From Candidatus Aminicenantota bacterium (GTDB taxonomy: Bacteria > Acidobacteriota > Aminicenantia > Aminicenantales > UBA8522): DNA of 64,000 nt. Below, one piece after another: positions 58,517 to 64,000 of this stretch; the stretch's first letter is position 1; the number at the start of each line of letters is the position of its first letter. Below the pieces are notes generated by a model. The model was given only the letters and a program-made list of their open reading frames with translations. It did no database searches and was not told the origin of the DNA. The stretch lies in contig JAFNEO010000028.1 in NCBI GenBank assembly GCA_017886205.1, positions 26,476 to 90,475 on the forward strand, in the 5' to 3' direction. The position numbers and the translations under genes are program-made.

Positions 58517-60336
58517 TATTCCTTGGGGACAAGGTCGAGCTCGAAGAAGACGCCCAAGTATCTTCGCTCCAGGCTGGCCGGGTCCTCATAGTAGGGGATG
58601 GCCCCCTTGGCCGCCCTGACCTTGATCCGGTAATGGTAGCGCTGCTCCATCTGGAAACCGTTCCCAACCTGGAAACGGAGTGTCCCCCACTGCTTGGACT
58701 GGAGGACGATCTTCTGCCTCCGGCCCTCGACCTTGACTGTGATCTCGTTATTGCTTCGGGGGTTATTGAGGAGCCGGACTCCGACCTCCCGGAGCGGATA
58801 GTAGGTCTTGAGGATAAACTCGCAGGTCTTATCGCCCCGGGTCCAGATGCCGGTGGGCTCAAGCTTAGGGTGGAAATTGTCGTCCAGGAAATGGAGGAAT
58901 TCTCTCTGGGGATAGGGTTTGTCCGGCCAGATGTGCACCCGGAAGGCGTCGGGGTTGGTGTTGGTGGGAAAATTGTTGACCTGGGTCATCTCGAGAGGCA
59001 GCGCTTTGATCGGGAACTTCTTGGCGTGGGTGGCGGGCTGGGCCGAAGAGCGGAAGGGACTGACCAGGATCGGGGAGATGAACACGGCCGCGACTACCCA
59101 GATTAGGGCGACCTGGCGCCAGCTCTTCTTCTCGGCCGGCAGGAAGAGGAACAGGGGGTAGATGTTGAGAAAGTACCGGTTGGCCAGGGTCCCTCCTCCG
59201 CCGCCGTAGAACTCGGGAGTGAGGACGATGTAGATGAGGATCCCACCGGCCAGGGCGGCCAGGGTCAGCCAGTCGTGGAACCGGCGTTTCGCCCGGAAAA
59301 ACAGGAGGAGAGCAAGAAAGGCCGGGAAGAAATACCAGGCGACTCCGGTGAAGCGGCCGAAGAAATAATAAAAGATATTGTAGAGGATGAACTTGGGTGG
59401 AATCAGGAAACGCTGGAAGTAGTTCTCCGAGGTCATGGTGCTGCCGAGGCTATCAAAGGTCAGGTTGTCTTTCTCCAGAGGGAACGTGCCGATGAACGTC
59501 TTGCGTGCACCGCCCTGGTAGTTCCAGTCTGAGGTGAGAAGATAGTTGGCTCCAAAAAGGAGCCCGATGGTTAGGGAAAAGATGGCGGCAAGAACGAGCG
59601 CCTTAAAGAATTTTTTCTCATAGAGGGCGTAAAGGACGAGCGGGCCCAGGAGGACGATATTGGGCGGCTTGGAGAAGACCGCGACACCGACCAGGAAGGC
59701 GGCCAGGTAATCCGTTCCCGGCGAGAGGAGGAAGGAATGGGGCGCTGCGCCCACGCCCGAGGGGTGCGGCGTTTCCCGGCTTTTGATCTTATAGATCCAG
59801 AGGAAAGCGATGATGAAAGCCAAGCAGAAGTTGAAAAAGTCGGGCGAGATCCAGATATAGTACACCCCGGCCACAGAACCAAAGAGGAAGGTCAAAAGGT
59901 AAGAGATCGAGGTCAGTGGCGAATTGGCCCGGGAGATATAGGCGAACCCCAAAAGCATGACGACGAGCAGGAGGAAGGAATGGAAGACCAGGAAGCCGTT
60001 ATACCCGAATGTCCGGACGAAGGGCGCGGCGAACAGAGAATACGCCCAGGACTTGGCGAAGAATATCTTGCCGTTCCGAGCCTTTTTGAGGAAGATGCCC
60101 TGCGGCCCGGCATCGAAGTCGTGGTAGTAGCGGGCCAGGTCCTTCTTGGTGTATTCCAGGTCGAGGTCATGGGCGATGCTCTGGGTCAGGGCGCAGTAGA
60201 CCGCCTGGTCGGCGAACAGGAAATTCTGGTCGATAGTCGGGAGGTTGATGAACAAAGAGAATCCGAGTGAGAAAAGGAAAACGAGGAAGATAATAGTGAG
60301 GGCGGCCTTTTTCGGCTGGGCTTTGTCCTCGAGCAT
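58516..60336 (-). CDS. Polytopic membrane protein, GT-C glycosyltransferase-like
   Basis: 606 residues with about ten membrane helices up to residue 420 and a soluble C-terminal beta-rich domain (about 450-606). The first large loop carries acidic residues (TIDQNFLFADQAVYCALTQSIAHDLDLEY), as in GT-C mannosyl/arabinosyl-type transferases that use lipid-linked donors. The C-terminal part (TGIWTRGDKTCEFILKTYYPLREVGVRLLNNPRSNNEITVKVEGRRQKI) looks like a beta-sandwich for carbohydrate binding. Exact activity unknown. A promoter (TTGAAT-N17-TATTCC) lies upstream, and it is co-transcribed with asnB. Confidence 0.78.
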   Translation of the reverse strand: MLEDKAQPKKAALTIIFLVFLFSLGFSLFINLPTIDQNFLFADQAVYCALTQSIAHDLDLEYTKKDLARYYHDFDAGPQGIFLKKARNGKIFFAKSWAYSLFAAPFVRTFGYNGFLVFHSFLLLVVMLLGFAYISRANSPLTSISYLLTFLFGSVAGVYYIWISPDFFNFCLAFIIAFLWIYKIKSRETPHPSGVGAAPHSFLLSPGTDYLAAFLVGVAVFSKPPNIVLLGPLVLYALYEKKFFKALVLAAIFSLTIGLLFGANYLLTSDWNYQGGARKTFIGTFPLEKDNLTFDSLGSTMTSENYFQRFLIPPKFILYNIFYYFFGRFTGVAWYFFPAFLALLLFFRAKRRFHDWLTLAALAGGILIYIVLTPEFYGGGGGTLANRYFLNIYPLFLFLPAEKKSWRQVALIWVVAAVFISPILVSPFRSSAQPATHAKKFPIKALPLEMTQVNNFPTNTNPDAFRVHIWPDKPYPQREFLHFLDDNFHPKLEPTGIWTRGDKTCEFILKTYYPLREVGVRLLNNPRSNNEITVKVEGRRQKIVLQSKQWGTLRFQVGNGFQMEQRYHYRIKVRAAKGAIPYYEDPASLERRYLGVFFELDLVPKE

Positions 60337-60357
60337 CGAGCTTGACCTGTCCTTAGT

Positions 60358-60386
60358 GGAATATCACAGTCGCACCGAAAATTCAA
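60358..60386 (-). promoter_or_regulatory. Promoter of the membrane glycosyltransferase-asnB unit
   Basis: Minus strand: -35 TTGAAT (60386-60381), 17-nt spacer, -10 TATTCC (60363-60358). Start near 60351, leader about 15 nt. It abuts the class B repeat starting at 60389. Confidence 0.4.
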
Positions 60387-60388
60387 CG

Positions 60389-60537
60389 AGGTTCGGGAGA
60401 GTCCCTCCGAAAGACGCGAATTTTTCCCAGCGAGAAAAATTCTCTCCCTGTCCTCGCTCCGCTCTCCTCTCGGCAAGCCGAGAGGAACCGTGCCCGCTAC
60501 GCTGCGGAGGGCTTTCGTTAGGGACTCTCCCTCGCCT
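60389..60537 (+). repeat. Mosaic intergenic hairpin element, class B, copy 2
   Basis: 149 nt, close copy of 38016-38163. Ends AGGTTCGGGAGAGTCCCT and AGGGACTCTCCCTCGCCT pair. The inner extension here is CGAAAG with CTTTCG (CAGAAAG/CTTTCTG in the other copy), so the pairing is kept by change on both sides. Hairpin GCGAATTTTTC, loop CCAGCGA, GAAAAATTCTC; palindrome CCTCTCGGCAAGCCGAGAGG. Confidence 0.88.
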
Positions 60538-60559
60538 CAGCTAGATAAGAAAAGAGGAG

Positions 60560-60581
60560 AAAATGGGGACGGTCCTATTTT
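60560..60581. repeat. Single arm of the GGGGACGG inverted repeat overlapping the pilD stop
   Basis: Nearly identical to one arm of the hairpin at 41585-41664 (core GGGGACGGTCCTATTTT). On the minus strand the pilD TAG stop codon (60577-60575) lies inside it, so the repeat supplies the gene's end. Confidence 0.7.
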
Positions 60582-61339
60582 CGGTACAGGCTCAGGTAGG
60601 CGCGGATGATGCGGTCGCCCCAGACAAGGGCGACGAAGGCGGCCGGCGCGAGGAAGGTTCCGAAGGGCAGGGAGAACTGGAGGTCCTTCTTCCGGAAGGA
60701 CAGCAGGAAGACACCCACCAGCGCTCCCGCAAAGGAAGCCAGGAGGAGTGTGAAGAAAGCCTTGACCCAGCCCAGATAGGCGCCGACGAGAAGCATCATG
60801 GTCACATCGCCCATGCCCAGGCCCTCTTTCTTCCGCAAGAGCCAATAGAGGCCGTAAATGATCAGCAGGAATCCGGCGCCGGCGACCCCGCCGATCAGGG
60901 CCTGACGCAGGCTCAGGTCCGGGCGGAACCCGGAATAGACGAGGGCCAGAGCCAGGCCGGGCAGGGTGATTTCGTCGGGCAGGATTTGGTGGGAGAGGTC
61001 GATGAAGCAGAGGGCGATGAGGGCGCTGGCGAAGAGACAGGATGCAAAGAAATGGAAGCTCAAGCCGAATCGTCCATTGAGCAGTAGAAAACAAAGCGGC
61101 GTGACCGCCTCGACGAGAGGATAGGTGAGGGAGATCTTCAGGCCACAGGAACGGCACTTTCCCCGGAGCAGGAGGTAGGAGAGAACGGGGATGTTGTCGT
61201 AGGGTTTGATGCGCGTCCGGCACTGCGGACACGACGAAGGGGGCCACATCAGGCTCAGGCCCCGGGGGAGGCGGTAGATGACGACATTGAGGAAGCTTCC
61301 CCAGACCAGCCCGTACAGGACGATGATTATCTTTTCCAC
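60575..61339 (-). CDS. pilD: Prepilin peptidase / N-methyltransferase
   Basis: 254 residues, eight membrane spans. The N-terminal methyltransferase domain has the zinc-type Cys pairs Cys37/40 and Cys62/65 (CPQC, CRSC). The aspartic protease sites are DLSHQILPDEITLPG (first Asp near 112) and GLGMGDVTMMLLVGAYLG (GxGD, about 172-189). It cuts and methylates type IV prepilins and T2SS pseudopilins, so it can serve the pilus/secretion operon at 25-32 kb. It overlaps the upstream TPR protein gene by 13 nt. Confidence 0.95.
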   Translation of the reverse strand: MEKIIIVLYGLVWGSFLNVVIYRLPRGLSLMWPPSSCPQCRTRIKPYDNIPVLSYLLLRGKCRSCGLKISLTYPLVEAVTPLCFLLLNGRFGLSFHFFASCLFASALIALCFIDLSHQILPDEITLPGLALALVYSGFRPDLSLRQALIGGVAGAGFLLIIYGLYWLLRKKEGLGMGDVTMMLLVGAYLGWVKAFFTLLLASFAGALVGVFLLSFRKKDLQFSLPFGTFLAPAAFVALVWGDRIIRAYLSLYRK

Positions 61340-62193
61340 CAGACGCTCGGAGCCTTGATTTCACCCGTCTTGGGGTTATAGACATAGTCCTTGCCGTCCA
61401 GGTCCCTGGGCAGCGAGGAGACAAGCCCGACCCGGACGAGATCTTCCAGCCCGGCCGGTAGCCGCTGGTATCTTTCCCTGAACTGCCGGACGGCCTCCTT
61501 GAGAAGGTTGGTGTCTGAGGTGGCCTTGACCTGGTAGAGATGCTTTCCGGCGATCTTTTTGGTGCGCTCGTCCTGGGCCGTGTTGTACACTTCCAACCAC
61601 GTTTCCCAAGATTCTTTCAGGTCCATCACCCGGAACCCTGCCGCGGCGTAGAGCCTCTTGGCGATTTCCGGCGCGCCCGGGATACTCATCGTCTTCTCGT
61701 AATATTTCCGGGCCGTGTCGTAATCCTTGGCCCGCTGGGCGTAATGGCCGGCCTCGAACGGAAAAATCCACTGATCTGGGTTCTTGGCCAGACCCATATC
61801 CAGGATCTTGAAGGCGAGGTTGAGGTCCTTGGCTTCGTTGACGGCGATCAGGGCGCCGATCTCATAGGGGTCCATATACCGCGGGTCGAGTTCGGCGATG
61901 ATCGAAAAGATATGCTCCAGGTTCTGGAAGCGGTCGACGATGGTGTAGGTCGTGTAGTACTGGATGGCCCAGAGGTAGACGAGGTCGGCCACGAGAGAGG
62001 AGTAGCCGAAGGTGGCGTATTTCAGGTATTTGCCCGAGGGGATGAAGATAATCGAAGCACCTGGGATCTTTTTCCTGGGGACCCGTTCGACGGCCAGCTT
62101 GAGCCAGACGATGCCGGCGCAGGACAGGAAGAGGAGAAGGACGATCAACAGGGTGGCAGACCCTTTTCTCCGGACGCTTACCGTCTTCATCAC
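61327..62193 (-). CDS. Membrane-anchored TPR-like protein
   Basis: 288 residues. N-terminal membrane helix (GSATLLIVLLLFLSCAGIVWL), then helical repeats of TPR type (about 85-230; YMDPYEIGALIAVNEAKDLNLAFKILDMGLAKNPDQW, AGHYAQRAKDYDTARKYYEKTMSIP). The C-terminal segment (about 245-288, FRERYQRLPAGLEDLVRVGLVSSLPRDLDGKDYVYNPKTGEI) resembles the tails of pseudopilin-like proteins. The start GTG at 62193 is followed at once by an ATG; either may be used. It lies between the ABC permease and pilD in one operon. Confidence 0.75.
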   Translation of the reverse strand: MMKTVSVRRKGSATLLIVLLLFLSCAGIVWLKLAVERVPRKKIPGASIIFIPSGKYLKYATFGYSSLVADLVYLWAIQYYTTYTIVDRFQNLEHIFSIIAELDPRYMDPYEIGALIAVNEAKDLNLAFKILDMGLAKNPDQWIFPFEAGHYAQRAKDYDTARKYYEKTMSIPGAPEIAKRLYAAAGFRVMDLKESWETWLEVYNTAQDERTKKIAGKHLYQVKATSDTNLLKEAVRQFRERYQRLPAGLEDLVRVGLVSSLPRDLDGKDYVYNPKTGEIKAPSVWWKR

Positions 62194-62195
62194 GA

Positions 62196-62960
62196 TCAGA
62201 CGAAATCCCTCTTCTTGAAGATCAGGACGGCCAGGGCCAGGATGAAGAGTGTGTAGACCAGCCCATAAAGGGCCGAGAAGAGGTAGAATTTCGGGTCGAT
62301 GGCCAGACCGTGGACGATCTCGGTCTTGAAATTGAAGTTCTCGAGGTCGGGGAGGATCGCCGAGAATCCCCGGATCATCATCCTCGCCGTTCCGGAGCGG
62401 GTCTTCTGGATGAGCGTCTCAAGCCCCCAGGAAAGGTGCCCGATGAGGTAGAAGGACAACGAAAAAATCGAGCTCAGGATGGGTGTCGAGAAGCAGGAGA
62501 AGAGGATGGCCACCGCCGTGATCAGGACGAGCTCGAGGAAGATGAACAGGATGGCCAGAAGCATCCGGCCCTCCAGCTTCCCCGTGTGCAGGAGGACGAT
62601 GACGAGGAAGATCAGGCCCATGGCCAGGGTCATGATGAGCAGGGTGAGGACCAACCCGAAGAACTTGCCGAGCAAGAACTGCCAGCGCTGGATGGGCTTG
62701 GAGAGAAGGGTGTAGATCGTCTTCTTGTCGATCTCCTTGTAGACCAGGCCGGTGCCGATCAGGATGGCCATGAGCACCCCGAAGATCGAGATCGAAGCCA
62801 GACCGACATCCTTGATGATCTTAACCCGGTCACCCACGGCGAGCACGGCCAGCAGGCGCGAGAAGGCCAGGGCCACGGCGGCGAAGAAGAAGAGCAGGTA
62901 GAGGATCCGGTCCCGGATGGCCTCCTTGAACGTGTTCAGGGCGATGGCTCGAATCTTCAT
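62196..62960 (-). CDS. ABC-2 type transporter permease
   Basis: 254 residues, six membrane spans, N-terminal FKEAIRDRILYLLFFFAAVALAF as in ABC-2 permeases, then IDKKTIYTLLSKPIQRWQFLLGKFFGLVLTLL, the conserved block after the second span. It overlaps the ATPase gene by 4 nt, so the two form an exporter. Substrate unknown. The gene context (TPR protein, prepilin peptidase) suggests a link to envelope or surface export. Confidence 0.88.
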   Translation of the reverse strand: MKIRAIALNTFKEAIRDRILYLLFFFAAVALAFSRLLAVLAVGDRVKIIKDVGLASISIFGVLMAILIGTGLVYKEIDKKTIYTLLSKPIQRWQFLLGKFFGLVLTLLIMTLAMGLIFLVIVLLHTGKLEGRMLLAILFIFLELVLITAVAILFSCFSTPILSSIFSLSFYLIGHLSWGLETLIQKTRSGTARMMIRGFSAILPDLENFNFKTEIVHGLAIDPKFYLFSALYGLVYTLFILALAVLIFKKRDFV

Positions 62961-63874
62961 CCCTGTCTGACCATCTCCACAAAAATGTCCTCGAGGGTCT
63001 CGGTCCGGGGGACGAGGGAATGGATCCTCCCCCTCCGCTCGCGGACGAGCGCCATCAGGTTCTCGATGTTGTCTTCCTGGAAGACCTTGAGCAGGATCCG
63101 GTCGCCGAGCGTCGAGACGGGCTCGCCGAGGTCGATGAGGTCGGCGGGGTCGATCCCCGACAGGGTGACTTCGGTGAAGAGGACCCTTTCCGAGATTAGG
63201 CTTTGCAGAGTACCCTGGCTAATCACCCGGCCGCCGACGATGATGGCCACACGGTCGCAGATCATCTCGATGTCTTGGAGGATGTGAGAGCAAAGGAAGA
63301 TCGTCTTGCCCTCCTGCTTCAGCCGGACGATGACGTCCCGGAGCTCCTTTCGGCCCAGCGGGTCCAGGCCGCCCAGCGGCTCGTCGAGGAAGAGGAGCGC
63401 CGGGTCGTTGATCAGCGTCTGGGCCAGCCCGACCCGCTGCAGCATGCCGCGGGAGAACTTGCGGAGCTGGAGGTCACGGGCCTTCTCCATCCCGACGAGG
63501 CGCAGGAGAGTCGCAATCTTGTCCTCCTTGTCCTTCTTTTTCAGGCCGAACAATTGGGCGTAGAAATCGAGAAACTCTGCCGCCGTGAGATAATCGTAGA
63601 AATAGGGATTCTCGGGCAGATAGCCGAGGTTCTCTCTTGCCTTGGCCGAAAGAGGGGGATGGCCGAAGATCGCGATCTTCCCCCGGTCCGGGAAGATCAG
63701 GCCGAGGACGCATTTCAGGGTCGTGGTTTTGCCGGCGCCGTTCGGGCCGAGGTAGCCGAAGATTTCTCCGGCCGCGACTGATAAGGAGACGCCCTTGAGG
63801 ATCTCGCGCTTCTTGGGGATGAACCCGACCTTGAACGCTTTATAGAGGTTATCGATCTCGAGGACTGTGGCCAT
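62957..63874 (-). CDS. ABC transporter ATP-binding protein
   Basis: 305 residues. Walker A GPNGAGKTTTLK (about 43-54), Q-loop region LGYLPENPYFYDYL, signature FSRGMLQRVGLAQTLI, Walker B LLFLDEPLGGLDPLG, and the switch His in IFLCSHILQD. An extra C-terminal domain (about 225-305) is usual for ABC-2 drug/lipid exporters. A TATAAT (63893-63888) lies 13 nt upstream of the ATG. First gene of the operon with permease, TPR protein and pilD. Confidence 0.95.
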   Translation of the reverse strand: MATVLEIDNLYKAFKVGFIPKKREILKGVSLSVAAGEIFGYLGPNGAGKTTTLKCVLGLIFPDRGKIAIFGHPPLSAKARENLGYLPENPYFYDYLTAAEFLDFYAQLFGLKKKDKEDKIATLLRLVGMEKARDLQLRKFSRGMLQRVGLAQTLINDPALLFLDEPLGGLDPLGRKELRDVIVRLKQEGKTIFLCSHILQDIEMICDRVAIIVGGRVISQGTLQSLISERVLFTEVTLSGIDPADLIDLGEPVSTLGDRILLKVFQEDNIENLMALVRERRGRIHSLVPRTETLEDIFVEMVRQG

Positions 63875-63887
63875 TGGACTCGGCTCT

Positions 63888-63893
63888 ATTATA
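63888..63893 (-). promoter_or_regulatory. -10 box of the ABC exporter operon
   Basis: Minus-strand TATAAT 13 nt before the ATG at 63874, giving a leader of about 7 nt. No convincing -35 is seen. The gap to the upstream partial gene is 51 nt. Confidence 0.35.
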
Positions 63894-63925
63894 TTGAAAA
63901 GGGGAGCCGAAAACTAGCCGGCGGT

Positions 63926-64000
63926 TCAATCCGGGACGACGTGTTTGAAGGTGTCCGGGTCGATGGTGATGTAGAAATCGCTGCCCAGGTAGAGCAGGGG
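63926..64000 (-). CDS. C-terminal end of an unidentified protein (partial)
   Basis: Open frame entering from the right edge on the minus strand: PLLYLGSDFYITIDPDTFKH, then VVPD and a TGA stop at 63926-63928. Only 24 residues are visible, so no family can be named. Codon positions and the small gap to the ABC ATPase gene fit a real gene in the same direction. Confidence 0.5.
   Translation of the reverse strand, partial: PLLYLGSDFYITIDPDTFKHVVPD

Overview
The window is a GC-rich stretch of a bacterial chromosome with genes on both strands, short intergenic gaps, several convergent pairs whose stop codons nearly touch, one tRNA, and no transposase, phage gene, rRNA or CRISPR array. The gene content (archaeal-type FMN glutamate synthase joined to NuoE/NuoF/NuoG-like subunits, tungsten-type aldehyde:ferredoxin oxidoreductase, a pyrophosphate-type phosphofructokinase, a CBM9/DUF5916 outer-membrane protein, a Tat-exported sugar-isomerase-like protein, and a secretin with a C-terminal cohesin fold) suggests an anaerobic Gram-negative bacterium of the Acidobacteriota/Candidatus Aminicenantes type. 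That assignment is an inference from gene content; no rRNA marker is present.

Layout. 0-8 kb (minus strand): M50 protease, trpS, scpA, scpB and ggt in a compact run, then, past a repeat, a DUF6305 protein, a TRAP-type large permease, a 48-residue membrane microprotein and an exported AstE/AspA-type zinc deacylase. 8-17.5 kb: nitrogen assimilation. A NuoE, NuoF-GltD fusion, NuoG-like and FMN glutamate synthase-like operon has a strong promoter and a 195-nt leader. Beyond a repeat island lie glnA, a divergent Lrp/AsnC regulator and speD. 17.5-25 kb: an M1-like metallopeptidase and a PDZ/GAF/PAS histidine kinase with its sigma-54 response regulator. 25-32.7 kb: a pilC-pilB-pilM-pilN-pilO-pilP-secretin operon with no pilin. 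32.7-37.9 kb: P-loop NTPase, MoaD-like protein, aldehyde oxidoreductase, a double class II aldolase protein and a CbiX-like protein. 38-51 kb: DUF5916 protein, MsrP, a sigma-region-2/membrane protein, zinc-ribbon and Cys-rich proteins, phytol/dolichol kinase-like protein, HD hydrolase, PPi-type PFK, sugar-isomerase-like protein, two exported GerW-like proteins and a SYLF protein. 51-64 kb: NHL/PEGA protein and receptor Ser/Thr kinase, tRNA(CAT) followed by tilS, asnB with a membrane glycosyltransferase-like protein, and an ABC exporter/TPR/prepilin peptidase operon.

The strongest non-coding signal is a family of mosaic hairpin elements confined to intergenic gaps (near 1, 3.3, 14.5, 33.8, 38.1, 50.0 and 60.4 kb). 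They share end boxes (AGGCTC.. / ..CGCCT) and a hairpin loop (CCRGCGA), while the stems differ between copies and stay complementary. Embedded in three of the islands are five 93-97-nt modules whose terminal arms also covary. Promoters of the form TTGACN-N17/18-TANNNT can be read in front of many transcription units. At least three genes have their -10 box only 6-7 nt before the start codon and no Shine-Dalgarno sequence, which suggests leaderless transcripts.

The prepilin peptidase at 60.6 kb could serve the pilus/secretion operon at 25-32 kb. The MoaD-like protein and NTPase sit directly beside the pterin-dependent oxidoreductase. Glutamine synthetase lies next to the glutamate synthase-like complex. 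These links are inferred from position and family knowledge.
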